Positions 34,122-43,644 of a stretch of DNA of 64,000 nucleotides are shown piece after piece. Under the pieces are notes generated by a model. It did no database searches. It saw only the letters and a program-made list of their open reading frames with translations, and was not told the DNA's origin. This stretch comes from Chitinophaga sp. SYP-B3965 (GTDB taxonomy: Bacteria > Bacteroidota > Bacteroidia > Chitinophagales > Chitinophagaceae): assembly GCF_009647655.1 (NCBI RefSeq), contig NZ_WJFD01000006.1:248001-312000 (forward strand), in the 5' to 3' direction. Position 1 is the stretch's first letter. The number at the start of each line of letters is the position of its first letter. The translations under genes and the position numbers were made by a program.

Positions 34122-36167
34122 TCAGAATATCTTTATTGTTCCGGGTTTCCCCTGATACTTTATTTTACCATCCAGCGTGATCTTACAAAAGGTTGAAGAA
34201 AGCTCCACATCTACTACATGGTTCCTATGAGAGAATCCTTTTATTTCAACCTTATCTTTTATAGTGGATCGGGGATGGATCCACAAGCTGCCGTCCAAAC
34301 GGGGATCTAACCCTACCATGCCATACAGGATAGCACCCGCGCCCATTAGCCCTGCAACAACATTAGCCCTTTTAAAGGAAGGTGCGCCGGGACGATCGCA
34401 ATAATGCTCCTGCGGAAAATAAGGGAGTTGCTGGCCTATCCAGAATTGACGTTTTAATACGTCCCAGGCTTTTTCCGGAAGATTCTCCTGGTAAAGGTCT
34501 AATGCCAGCTGGGGCAGATCTCCTGAGTAAGCGCCGCCGCCGCCCCAATCTGTATCTGTCACTTCGTAATGAATGGAATCTGCTTTGGATACACTGCTAA
34601 CACCATAAGGAAAAAGGAATTTGCCTTCTTCCAATTGTTCCAGCATTCTTTTCTTCATAGCTGGTGTGCATATACCGGTCCGGAGGATATCGAACACCTG
34701 GATGGAATATACAATCTCTTTATGGCCGTCGGGATATTTGCAGCAGAACCATCCGGTTGCTTCATCCCAGAGCGCTTTTTTAACATCCCCGGCAATAACA
34801 TCTGCATTTTTGCGCCATTGCTGAACAGCTGTTTTATCATAACCGATCTTTTCTCCCATATCTGCCAAACGCCTGAAACACCATGCCCGTTCTGCATTGG
34901 GACTGGGCACCATATGTTCCCAGCCCATGCCCCGCATTTCAAGTAAATTATGCTGGTTTCCGTAATCGATCACGCCATTTATCATGGGTCTTTTTTCATC
35001 GCTTAGCACGAGCTTCTTTACCTGTTCAAACAGATCGGGATAAACACGGTCCTGGCAAGCTATGGCATATACGAGAGCCGTAAAGGCAGTAGTGCTGTAT
35101 GCATATCTTACACCCAGTCCCGTTCCATCCTGTGCAAAAGCATAATAATTTTCCAGGTCGATGGCCGTCATCATGCGCGCAATGTCCAGCAATTTGTCTC
35201 CCATCATCAGGGAAACAAGCCCGGGCGCATATCCTGCCACATCCCACAGGTAAGTGTTCATGCCACCTCCATCCAGTCCGCTGGTAACAATGGTAGGTTG
35301 CAATTTAAATTCCGGTTTTTCCCAGATGCATACCAATCCTGAAGCAATGGATCTTTTATAATAGCTCTCGAGTGCTGCATGGTTTGTTTTAAGTGTAGGG
35401 ATATCTTTCAACGCCCATGCCAGTCGTTTTTTCCAAGCTTCATCTGTTTGTTTTTCCCAGGCTGCCAGGCCATCATTGTTTGTACTTTCAGCGAACACCA
35501 CGGCGATATAACCAGTCTGGCTTTGCTGCGGGGTAATGTTCAGGTGCTGTCCTTCCTGCAACACATTCACTTTTACAATGTCGTTCTTCTGCGGATCAGC
35601 CGGTGGCATAAAGCCCCATTCCTTCAGCGGATATGCAGCAGGTTTCCCTTTATTTATTAAGGGGATCATCGTCACATCCATGTTAACTGCTGTTCTGTTC
35701 TTTATCTCATAACGTATTAAAAAGCCTGGCTTGTCTGCCAGTGGTATGAGGTGTGAATTGATCTCAAAGGAAATCAGGCCACCTTCATGCATCCTGTGAT
35801 AGGTGCCTCTGCGTATGATCCTGTCTGGCTGCCATTGCCCACCGGTATAAAGGATATTCCTAATCTTGCTGCCCCAAACGAAGTGATCTCTGATAGTATC
35901 GCCATTCACTACAAACCGGGCTTCAAACTTAAATCCATTGCCTGAAATTGGCGGAGACATTACCTCTCCCACTCCTAAGACGGAATTTAAAACCGGGTTT
36001 ACACTGGTATAACCACTTCCCACCCAAAGGTGGTTGGGAGGTGTGACCAGCGCGTTCAGGTCAATCGCAAAATCTTTGAGCTGCCATTTGGACTGGGCCA
36101 TCAGCTGAGAGCAACAACATGTGAGCAGGAATATGAGTTGACCAGTTCTTGCAAAGCGTATTTTCAT
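34122..36167 (-). CDS. Six-hairpin glycosidase-like protein (MGH1/GH63-like), secreted
   Basis: A 681-residue protein with signal peptide (ARTGQLIFLLTCCCSQLMAQ). The N-terminal third is a beta-sandwich (GSGYTSVNPVLNSVLGVGEV, HRMHEGGLISFEIN). From about residue 290 an alpha/alpha toroid follows: GGGMNTYLWDVAGYAPGLV, VIDYGNQHNLLEMRGMGWEHMVPSPNAERAW, VTDTDWGGGGAYSGDLPQLALDLY, then a C-terminal beta domain. Acidic residues in WDVAGY, NLLEMRG and DTDWGGGG are catalytic candidates. The overall build is that of six-hairpin glycosidases; I cannot fix a CAZy family. Upstream sits operator copy 2. Confidence 0.65.
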   Translation of the reverse strand: MKIRFARTGQLIFLLTCCCSQLMAQSKWQLKDFAIDLNALVTPPNHLWVGSGYTSVNPVLNSVLGVGEVMSPPISGNGFKFEARFVVNGDTIRDHFVWGSKIRNILYTGGQWQPDRIIRRGTYHRMHEGGLISFEINSHLIPLADKPGFLIRYEIKNRTAVNMDVTMIPLINKGKPAAYPLKEWGFMPPADPQKNDIVKVNVLQEGQHLNITPQQSQTGYIAVVFAESTNNDGLAAWEKQTDEAWKKRLAWALKDIPTLKTNHAALESYYKRSIASGLVCIWEKPEFKLQPTIVTSGLDGGGMNTYLWDVAGYAPGLVSLMMGDKLLDIARMMTAIDLENYYAFAQDGTGLGVRYAYSTTAFTALVYAIACQDRVYPDLFEQVKKLVLSDEKRPMINGVIDYGNQHNLLEMRGMGWEHMVPSPNAERAWCFRRLADMGEKIGYDKTAVQQWRKNADVIAGDVKKALWDEATGWFCCKYPDGHKEIVYSIQVFDILRTGICTPAMKKRMLEQLEEGKFLFPYGVSSVSKADSIHYEVTDTDWGGGGAYSGDLPQLALDLYQENLPEKAWDVLKRQFWIGQQLPYFPQEHYCDRPGAPSFKRANVVAGLMGAGAILYGMVGLDPRLDGSLWIHPRSTIKDKVEIKGFSHRNHVVDVELSSTFCKITLDGKIKYQGKPGTIKIF

Positions 36168-36204
36168 CCGTTAGTTTTATCTTTTTTATTTGCTGGATAG
36201 AACC

Positions 36205-36212
36205 TAAAAATA
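36205..36212 (-). promoter_or_regulatory. -7 box of the six-hairpin glycosidase/AraC operon
   Basis: On the minus strand TATTTTTA, preceded by CTGAAAG at about the -33 position. The same box and spacing are found upstream of susC. Start codon follows about 38 bases later. Confidence 0.5.
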
Positions 36213-36257
36213 GTGAAACTTTCAGGGAGGAAGCAGTTTCCTTTTATCTTAAAATAG

Positions 36258-36279
36258 CTGTTTACTACGCTAAACCGAC
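36258..36279 (-). promoter_or_regulatory. Shared PUL operator motif, copy 2 (six-hairpin glycosidase)
   Basis: Minus strand: GTCG, GTTTAGCGTA, GTAAACAG. The following 24 bases (starting CTATTTTAAGATAAAAGG) are identical to those after copy 3 upstream of susC. The motif lies 91 bases upstream of the glycosidase start, in the region shared with the divergent GH26 gene. Confidence 0.7.
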
Positions 36280-36361
36280 TATGCTGAAGAATAGCCCTCC
36301 TGATGTGTGTATCTTATAACCGCAAGGCAAAAAATTTCTGTTCATCTAAAAAAGAAACGTT

Positions 36362-37435
36362 ATGAAAATCGCTATCCTGAAACTATTTACATTAATGCAG
36401 GTGATGCTCAGTTCGGGCTGTGTGAAGCAGGAAAACACGCTTGTTACTATTCCCGATAACCTGATAATGGGCGCCAATCCTACGCTGGACCGCAGCACCG
36501 ATTCACTGTTAAGGTTCATTCAGAACCTTAAGAATCAACCGGGCAAACGGATACTGGCCGGGCAAAACAGTAACATCTCTCATAAAACGCAATATAAACT
36601 GGGAGATGATCAGATCATTCATCCTTTTGCGCAAGCTACCGGAAAGTATCCGGCCATTGTTGGTTCTGATTTTAATGATATTGACAACTGGAGAAATCAT
36701 TCCCCTTTCCTGAAAGATCTGAACAAGCAGCATGGATGTATTATTGAGATCTGCGGCGGCCTCAACAACCCTGGAGTTACCAGCGGCAGTGATCTCAGCG
36801 CTTTATTACCTGGCGGCTCGCTGAGAGCGCAATGGGTGACCAACATGGATTCCATGGCGGCCAAATTAGCGTACTTCCAGGCAAACCAGGTAAGCATATT
36901 ATACCGGCCTTTCCACGAAATGAACGGTAGCTGGTGCTGGTATTACACAACTAACCATGCAAACTTCAGAGCACTGTGGGCCGACCTGTTCAATTATCTC
37001 ACGAATACTAAACATTTAAATAATCTCATCTGGATCTATGCCCCTAACAATAATGTAGTGGGTGACGGTGCCTACACCAATTACTACCCCGGTACCAGCT
37101 ATGTAGACATTGTGGGAGCGGATGTGTATGCCGACAATATGGTCATCAATGATTACAGTGTGATAAGAACCCTGGCCAAACCTATCATGCTAACAGAATT
37201 CGGCACTGGCCATGGCGTAAGAGGAAACAGTGATCCGAACCTGAATGGCACGTTTGACTATAACCTGCTGGCGGAAAAGATCAGGACCACCTATCCCAAT
37301 GTGATAGGCTGGCTGTGCTGGCATGACTGGAACACCACCCAGCTGGGATGGATCTATAAATCTATGTACAAAAATAATTATAGTAATCTCATCAATCACA
37401 GCTGGGTGGCATGGGCCAGTGATGTTAACTATTGA
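36362..37435 (+). CDS. Glycoside hydrolase family 26 (beta-mannanase type) lipoprotein
   Basis: A 357-residue GH26 enzyme. The N-terminus MKIAILKLFTLMQVMLSSGCVKQ ends in a lipobox-like SSGC, so it is probably anchored in the outer membrane. Catalytic residues are the acid/base Glu in RPFHEMNGSWCWY (E186) and the nucleophile Glu in LTEFGTG (E279), both in place. RILAGQNSN and GADVYAD are also family segments. GH26 enzymes mostly cleave beta-1,4-mannan, some beta-1,3-xylan or glucan. The last 7 bp overlap the convergent sugar isomerase gene. Confidence 0.88.
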   Translation: MKIAILKLFTLMQVMLSSGCVKQENTLVTIPDNLIMGANPTLDRSTDSLLRFIQNLKNQPGKRILAGQNSNISHKTQYKLGDDQIIHPFAQATGKYPAIVGSDFNDIDNWRNHSPFLKDLNKQHGCIIEICGGLNNPGVTSGSDLSALLPGGSLRAQWVTNMDSMAAKLAYFQANQVSILYRPFHEMNGSWCWYYTTNHANFRALWADLFNYLTNTKHLNNLIWIYAPNNNVVGDGAYTNYYPGTSYVDIVGADVYADNMVINDYSVIRTLAKPIMLTEFGTGHGVRGNSDPNLNGTFDYNLLAEKIRTTYPNVIGWLCWHDWNTTQLGWIYKSMYKNNYSNLINHSWVAWASDVNY

Positions 37436-38253
37436 TAACGCTTCCGCAGCAATTGCAGCATATACACATTAATGGCCCATTGATCAGATAAGGGATCACG
37501 TGTATAGGGAAGCGTTGGCATATAATCAGGTGGGCCGAATTCAGTTAATACTGTAAGTCGCTCACCTGCTTTCTTTTTTGCTTCCACCACTTTATCCCAC
37601 CAGTCAAAATGCGCATTCACTGCAGATTCCCATTCAGGCGCCCGGGGATCATTCACCTGCGGCCCTTCCGGATGACCAATGCGTGCATGAATATGGTCTA
37701 CACGGGACAATGTAAGATCAAGGGTTTCCTGCTGATCCTCCAGCAGGGTTTCGCTCACATTACACCAATGCGACACATCGAAAGTGATACGTAACTCCGG
37801 AATGGTATCAATATAATGCCTGGCCACCGGCGCTGCATACAGCATCCTTGCCCGATGTGTTTCATGACAAATAATGATACCCGTTTGCCTGGATAATTTG
37901 GTGGTATGATCAATGAAAGCTTTGTTCTGATCATAGCTGAAAAAGTCCCTTCCGGAATGGCAATTGATGTAAAGCGGCCGCTGAATAGTTTGTGTGGCGG
38001 CTTCATCTATCATGGCAGTAAACTCATCAAAATGCTTTTGATAGTTACTGCTGAAACCGGCACACAGTAATCCAACTTCCAGCTCATATTTTTTCAGTGC
38101 CGCAAATAATTCTTCCTGCACTTTTTTTTCTGATGGCCATAATGTTTCGATCCCATCATATCCTTCCTCTTTTACCTTCCTGCAAAGTTCATCGATAGTG
38201 CCGGGAAAGCCCCAGTTGGTGGCCAGGATCTTTAGTTCAAATTCATTATTCAT
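37429..38253 (-). CDS. Sugar phosphate isomerase/epimerase (xylose isomerase-like TIM barrel)
   Basis: A 274-residue cytoplasmic TIM-barrel protein of the AP-endonuclease 2 superfamily, starting at 38253 (MNNEFELKILATNWGFPG). Metal-binding positions can be seen in ICHETH (Glu/His), ITFDVSHWCNVSE (Asp/His), HIHARIG and LTEFGPPDY. Members isomerise or epimerise free sugars and inositols, or act as hydroxypyruvate isomerases. It sits within the PUL, diverging from susC and convergent with GH26, so it probably processes a released monosaccharide. Confidence 0.8.
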   Translation of the reverse strand: MNNEFELKILATNWGFPGTIDELCRKVKEEGYDGIETLWPSEKKVQEELFAALKKYELEVGLLCAGFSSNYQKHFDEFTAMIDEAATQTIQRPLYINCHSGRDFFSYDQNKAFIDHTTKLSRQTGIIICHETHRARMLYAAPVARHYIDTIPELRITFDVSHWCNVSETLLEDQQETLDLTLSRVDHIHARIGHPEGPQVNDPRAPEWESAVNAHFDWWDKVVEAKKKAGERLTVLTEFGPPDYMPTLPYTRDPLSDQWAINVYMLQLLRKRYQ

Positions 38254-38319
38254 ATTAAGATCTGATTTATAGGTTGTTGTTGTAAGGTAAGCACATCCAT
38301 AGGGTAACAATGCCCAAAA

Positions 38320-38341
38320 GTCGTTTTAGCGTAAAAAACAG
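38320..38341 (+). promoter_or_regulatory. Shared PUL operator motif, copy 3 (susC operon)
   Basis: GTCG, TTTTAGCGTA, AAAAACAG on the plus strand, followed by the same block (CTATTTTAAGATAAAAGG onwards) as copy 2. It lies between the sugar isomerase gene and susC. Confidence 0.7.
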
Positions 38342-38387
38342 CTATTTTAAGATAAAAGGAAACTGATTCCACCTTGAAAGTAGTCGT

Positions 38388-38395
38388 TATTTTTA
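38388..38395 (+). promoter_or_regulatory. -7 box of the susC operon
   Basis: TATTTTTA, with TTG at 38374-38376 upstream. The distance to the operator (47 bases) equals that in copy 1 and is one base more than in copy 2. It predicts a leader of about 130 bases before the susC start. Confidence 0.5.
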
Positions 38396-38533
38396 CAGCG
38401 TTAGTTGAATACATAGGTGAACGTTGTGAACAATATTAAGACTCTCTTATTCTTTGGTTCGGGTAAGGCTTTCCACGTACTTCATTATTTTCTGTAAAGT
38501 AATCTCATTATTATTCTAAAATAGATTTCCGTT

Positions 38534-41500
38534 ATGCTAAAATCGCTACACATGTCCTGCCGGGTTGTGCTTGTTTCCGCAGGAATCCTATACCTTTCCA
38601 CTGCTGTATCAGCTCAGCAGCCAACCAGCGCCCCACCGGCCACGAATGTCGTCACCGGGCATATCACCAACGAAAAAGGTGAGCTCATGGCGGGAATTAC
38701 GATCACTGAGAAAGGCACGAAGAATTTCTCCCAGGCTGACAGCCGTGGTGATTTCCGCATTCGCATCCAGGGCAAAGAAGCTATCCTGGTGTTTTCTGCT
38801 ATCAACGTTGCCACAAAGGAAGTGAAAGTAACTGCTGGCCAGGTTGTGAACGTATCCCTGGCGGACAAAGCGACGGAGTTAAATGATGTTGTGGTCATTG
38901 GCTATGGCACCCAGCGCCGGCAGGACCTTACGGTATCCGTATCATCAGTTAACGCAGGGCAGATAAAAGATATCCCCCTCAGTTCCGCCATGCAGGCATT
39001 GCAGGGCAGGCTGGCAGGTGTGAATATTTCAACGACAGAAGGAGGGCCCGGAGCACCTGTCACTATCAAAGTACGGGGTGGCGGTTCTATCACCCAGGAT
39101 AATACACCACTATATGTAGTAGATGGTATCCAGGTGGAAGATGCACTTTCGAAAATAGCACCGCAGGATATTGAGTCTGTGGACGTATTGAAGGATGCAG
39201 CGGCCACTTCCATTTATGGCGCCAGAGGAGCAAATGGGGTTGTTATCATTACTACCAAAGGCGGTAAACCCATGAAGACAGTTGTGGCCTACAATTATTT
39301 TTATGGCATCAACAAGCTCGCAAAAAAATTCGATGTGATGAATCCAAAAGATTTCATCGAATACAATTGGGAAAAAACAAGGAACACTTTGGCAGACAGT
39401 TCTGCTTTTACTTCTCAATATGGCAATAACTGGGGAGCAGGGCTGGATTCGATCAGGAATGCGCCTGGCGTAGACTGGCAGGACCTCACGTTCGGAGAAA
39501 ATGCGCCCACCCAAACCCATAATGTAAGTGTTACCGGAGGAGACAGGGCAACTACTTTCAACATCAGCTACACCAACAACAATGAGAAAAGCGTAATGAT
39601 CAATTCCAACTATTTAAGGAATCTCTTAAATGTGCGGCTGGATCATATTGTTTCAGATAAATTTAAGGTGGGGTTGAACTTCGCCTATAACGACCAGGTG
39701 ATCAATGGTCCCGGAACGAGCGCATCAGGCAATGTGACCAATAACCGCCTGCGCAATTCGGTTAAATACAGGCCCTTCCTGGTTAATTCAGATGATCCCA
39801 ACAACTCTAATGATGCGTCTTATTTTGAACAGACAAATGCCACAGGGTACTACCTCATCAATCCCGTTCAATTTTCCAATGCTTCTTACCGGCGTAACCG
39901 TGCGGTGAGCACCACCATCAGCTCCTATTTGCAATATGCATTCACTAAATACCTGTCGCTGCGTGTTACCGGTGGTATTAATAAAAATGATGGGAAACTG
40001 AACGTGTTCGATGATTATATAACCTGGAATGCTATCACCAATAGCTCGGGCAAACCCATCATCAACATCGTTAACAGCAACACGACCTCCATCACTGAGA
40101 ATGCAGCACTTACTTTTAACAACAGTGTTTTCAAATCTAAGTTTCACAAGGACAATTCCATCACTGTGCTTTTGGGCCAGGAAATATACCAGGCTTCTTC
40201 CCTTTCACAAACAGACCAGGTAAGATATCTCCCGATAGGCATAACACCCGAAAAAGCCTTTTCACAGTTGAGCCTGGGAACCTCTACCCCGCTGTATCCT
40301 GCATCCACAGATACAAAAAGCAGGATCGTTTCTTTCTTTACCAGAGTTGGCTATAGCCATAAGAATAAATACCTGGCCACATTCAATATGCGGGCAGACG
40401 GATCCTCAAAGTTTGCCCCCGGCAATCAATGGGCATACTTTCCATCGGCATCTGTTGCCTGGCGGATCTCCAACGAGGAGTTCTTTAACAAGAACAGCTT
40501 TGCCTCCGATGTTAAACTCCGCTTGAGCTATGGGCTAGCTGGTAATAACCGGATTAATGATTTTCTGTACTCTTCCCTGTACAGGTCTAACGCCACTCCC
40601 TACAGCCTGAATAATACACTTATTCCGGGTTATGCAATAAACAACCTGGCCAACAAAAACCTGAAATGGGAATCTACTCTTTCCCGCAACGTAGGATTGG
40701 ATGTAAGTCTCTTTAATAACCTTTTCCAGGTAACCCTGGATGCTTATCTGAATGATACCCGGGACCTGTTGATCAATGTGCCCATTGCCGCCAATTCCGG
40801 ATTCAGCACACAATTGCAGAATGTTGGCAGCGTGAGGAACCGAGGATTGGAATTACAATTGAGTACAACAGCTATTTCGAAAAAAAATTTTAAGTGGGCT
40901 ATTAATTTCAACATATCCACTAATCGCAATAAGATCATTGGGCTCTCGAATGTTTCCAACCGTTATTTTGCCAGCTCCGGATGGGGACCGGGTAATGATT
41001 ACCTCGTGCAGGTGGGACAGCCGGTGGGCACCATCTGGGGGTTTGAGTCAGATGGCATGTACACCCTGAATGATTTCGACTACAATTCCAGTAATGGTGC
41101 TTATGTACTGAAGAAAGGAGTGGCCGATAATACAGCCTCTGTAGGTATCCCCGCTCCGGGAACAAAGAAATTAAAAGATCTGACAGGCGATGGTATAGTA
41201 AATGCAGATGACCGGACGATCCTCGGTACAGCACAACCGAAATTTACCGGCGGGCTTAATAACCAGCTCACCTATAAAAGATTTGACCTCAGCGTATTCG
41301 TGAACTTTGTGTATGGAAATAAAATACTGAACGGCGATAAGGTTGAATTCAGCAATGCCTATGCAGGCAGCTTTTCTAATCTTACTGCTATCATGAACGA
41401 TCGCTGGCGTACCATTGATGCGAATGGCAAGGCTGTACAATGGGCTGTTTCCGTTAATGGGAAAACACTGCCTGCAGGTGCTCCTCCGGAAACACTCGCT

Positions 41501-41827
41501 GAAATAAACAAGGGTGCAAACATCTGGCAGCCTATCAAAGGAGGCAATTACCTGTTGCTGGATTCCTGGGCTGTTGAAGATGGTTCTTTCCTGCGCTTCA
41601 ATAATATAACACTGGGATATAGCTTGCCGGTGGAAACGCTGTTAAAGAAAAAGATCAGCGCCTTCCGCATCTATTGCACTGTAAATAACGCCGGTATTCT
41701 CACCAAATATACGGGCCTGGATCCTGAGGTGAGCACCAAAAATTCCAGTCTTGTAACTCCCGGCGTTGATTCTTCTCCTTACCCACGCAGCAGAACATTC
41801 ATCGCGGGTATTAATGTTAAATTTTAG
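38534..41827 (+). CDS. SusC/RagA family TonB-dependent outer membrane receptor
   Basis: A 1097-residue TonB-dependent transporter. A signal peptide (to about residue 28) is followed by the carboxypeptidase-like regulatory domain (VVTGHITNEKGELMAGITITEKGT), the TonB box region NDVVVIGYGTQRR, the plug (LQGRLAGVNISTTEG, PLYVVDGIQ, VLKDAAATSIYGARGANGVVIITTKGG) and a 22-strand barrel ending in RTFIAGINVKF. With SusD it imports oligosaccharides across the outer membrane. SusD follows after 12 bp and GH28 after that, so the three form an operon. A long leader and a shared operator lie upstream. Confidence 0.95.
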   Translation: MLKSLHMSCRVVLVSAGILYLSTAVSAQQPTSAPPATNVVTGHITNEKGELMAGITITEKGTKNFSQADSRGDFRIRIQGKEAILVFSAINVATKEVKVTAGQVVNVSLADKATELNDVVVIGYGTQRRQDLTVSVSSVNAGQIKDIPLSSAMQALQGRLAGVNISTTEGGPGAPVTIKVRGGGSITQDNTPLYVVDGIQVEDALSKIAPQDIESVDVLKDAAATSIYGARGANGVVIITTKGGKPMKTVVAYNYFYGINKLAKKFDVMNPKDFIEYNWEKTRNTLADSSAFTSQYGNNWGAGLDSIRNAPGVDWQDLTFGENAPTQTHNVSVTGGDRATTFNISYTNNNEKSVMINSNYLRNLLNVRLDHIVSDKFKVGLNFAYNDQVINGPGTSASGNVTNNRLRNSVKYRPFLVNSDDPNNSNDASYFEQTNATGYYLINPVQFSNASYRRNRAVSTTISSYLQYAFTKYLSLRVTGGINKNDGKLNVFDDYITWNAITNSSGKPIINIVNSNTTSITENAALTFNNSVFKSKFHKDNSITVLLGQEIYQASSLSQTDQVRYLPIGITPEKAFSQLSLGTSTPLYPASTDTKSRIVSFFTRVGYSHKNKYLATFNMRADGSSKFAPGNQWAYFPSASVAWRISNEEFFNKNSFASDVKLRLSYGLAGNNRINDFLYSSLYRSNATPYSLNNTLIPGYAINNLANKNLKWESTLSRNVGLDVSLFNNLFQVTLDAYLNDTRDLLINVPIAANSGFSTQLQNVGSVRNRGLELQLSTTAISKKNFKWAINFNISTNRNKIIGLSNVSNRYFASSGWGPGNDYLVQVGQPVGTIWGFESDGMYTLNDFDYNSSNGAYVLKKGVADNTASVGIPAPGTKKLKDLTGDGIVNADDRTILGTAQPKFTGGLNNQLTYKRFDLSVFVNFVYGNKILNGDKVEFSNAYAGSFSNLTAIMNDRWRTIDANGKAVQWAVSVNGKTLPAGAPPETLAEINKGANIWQPIKGGNYLLLDSWAVEDGSFLRFNNITLGYSLPVETLLKKKISAFRIYCTVNNAGILTKYTGLDPEVSTKNSSLVTPGVDSSPYPRSRTFIAGINVKF

Positions 41828-41839
41828 ATCATTCAGCAT

Positions 41840-43633
41840 ATGAACATACTTAATTCAAAGAAGCTTGCTGTTCTTACCGGGATTCTTCTCCTGACCATCT
41901 CACTTAATTCGTGCGAGAAATTTTTAACACTGAGCCCTGATTCCGCTTTTGATGAAGCTTATGTTTTCGGCAGTGTGAACGATGCTTACAGCGCCGTATT
42001 AGGTGCTTACGCTTCACTCTCCGGGGACAGAGGATACGGCGGAAGGATCCAGTATTATTTTTCCAATGACTCCGATGATTCTTACTGCAACGCCAGTAAT
42101 ACAGTGGCTATTGGTGGTGATAACGGGGCTAAGGCACTTTGCCGGTATAATGCACTTGCCACCAATACGGAACTGGATGCGGAATGGAATATCTATTACG
42201 CAGGCATCGACCGTACCAATAATTGCATTAAGAACATTCCGAAAATGTCCTTATACACCAATGGATCTGACAACGAGAAAGCAAATCTGAAAAGATTACA
42301 TGGTGAAGCACTGACTTTAAGGGCACAGTTCTTTTTTGACATTATCAAATTCTGGGGAGATGTGCCGGCTCCTTATATTCCTTCCTTAGACCAACCGGAT
42401 CTTAACCTGCCGGCAACGAACAGGGATTCCATCTATGACCATATCCTGAACGACCTGGCTTTGGCCGCAACCCTTTTGCCATGGCGCGGCGATCCGGGTG
42501 TTGCAGTTGATGAGCGGATAACCAAAGGAGCTGCAAAAGCCCTGAGGGCAAGGATCGCACTTTTCAGAGGCGGATATTCGCTGAGAGCTGTGTCTAAGCA
42601 AATGGAGCGTCCTGCCGACTATCTTAAATATTACCAGATTGCCAGGGATGAATGCAATGATATCATGCTCTCCGGAAAACACAAACTGAATCCAAGCTTT
42701 ATGGCTGTATTCAAAGATGCTTTCGATGCACATAGGATTGAACCCAATGGCGAAGCACTGTTCCAGGTGGGACTATCCGGTGGAAATGGTGTTTCAGACG
42801 GCCGCGTAGGTTTTATCGATGGTATCCGTACTAACGGTAATGGCATGGGGTCCTATTGGGCACTTCCTACTTATTTCTACAAGTTCGATAGCCTGGATGC
42901 AAGAAGGGATGTGACCATCGCCAGTTATGCCATAAACGGATCAGGTCAGTATACCGGGATCGCCACTGTTTACGGACCTTTTGTGATGGCAAAGTTCAGA
43001 AGGGATTGGCACTCCAATCCTGTTACCCCGCCTAATAGCAATACTGCTTATACAGGTATCAGCTGGCCAATGATCCGCTATTCTGATGTGCTGCTGATGT
43101 TTGCAGAAGCGGAGAACGAACTTAAACAGGGACCTTCGGCAGAAGCGATTAGCGCATTTAAACAAGTGCGTGTAAGAGGGTTTAATGGGGACGAAAATAA
43201 AATAGGCGTTATCCCTTCTGACTACACCGGATTTTTCAAGGCTGTCGCCGATGAAAGGATGTTTGAATTTGGCGGTGAGGGATTGAGAAAATGGGACCTG
43301 ATCCGTTGGAACCTCATCACTCCCCTATTTGCCGAAACCCGCATCAACCTGGAGAAATTCAGGTTGCGGCAGGCTCCTTACAATAATGTGCCTGCAAGGA
43401 TGTATTACCTCAATGGTTCTACCACAGGCATCGTTTATTATTCCAGTTATTATCAGCCTTCACAGGCCAATCCACCCGCAGGATATTCAAGTGTGAACTG
43501 GGCATCTTCGTATGGAAACACTTTTGCTAATGACTGGGCCGGAAGTTTTGTGTCTAATCAAAGAGAAATTTTGCCTTATGGGCCTCAAACACTCAGCAGC
43601 AATCCCAGTCTTCGCCAGGGATATGGATATTAA
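41840..43633 (+). CDS. SusD/RagB family surface glycan-binding lipoprotein
   Basis: A 597-residue SusD-like protein. The lipobox is LNSCEKFL after MNILNSKKLAVLTGILLLTIS, so the mature protein starts at Cys and is surface-anchored. The tetratricopeptide-like core shows DAYSAVLGAYASL, GEALTLRAQFFFDIIKFWGDVP and ISWPMIRYSDVLLMFAEAENEL, and the C-terminus RKWDLIRWN. It closes the SusC barrel and captures glycan. Spacing to the GH28 gene is 11 bp. Confidence 0.95.
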   Translation: MNILNSKKLAVLTGILLLTISLNSCEKFLTLSPDSAFDEAYVFGSVNDAYSAVLGAYASLSGDRGYGGRIQYYFSNDSDDSYCNASNTVAIGGDNGAKALCRYNALATNTELDAEWNIYYAGIDRTNNCIKNIPKMSLYTNGSDNEKANLKRLHGEALTLRAQFFFDIIKFWGDVPAPYIPSLDQPDLNLPATNRDSIYDHILNDLALAATLLPWRGDPGVAVDERITKGAAKALRARIALFRGGYSLRAVSKQMERPADYLKYYQIARDECNDIMLSGKHKLNPSFMAVFKDAFDAHRIEPNGEALFQVGLSGGNGVSDGRVGFIDGIRTNGNGMGSYWALPTYFYKFDSLDARRDVTIASYAINGSGQYTGIATVYGPFVMAKFRRDWHSNPVTPPNSNTAYTGISWPMIRYSDVLLMFAEAENELKQGPSAEAISAFKQVRVRGFNGDENKIGVIPSDYTGFFKAVADERMFEFGGEGLRKWDLIRWNLITPLFAETRINLEKFRLRQAPYNNVPARMYYLNGSTTGIVYYSSYYQPSQANPPAGYSSVNWASSYGNTFANDWAGSFVSNQREILPYGPQTLSSNPSLRQGYGY

Positions 43634-43644
43634 ACATTGGAAGA

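Noticed and set aside
36362..38253. Own copy of the PUL operator for the GH26 and sugar isomerase genes
   Set aside because: Only one oriented copy is present in each shared intergenic region, pointing to the glycosidase and susC; control of GH26 and the isomerase by the same sites is possible but not shown.
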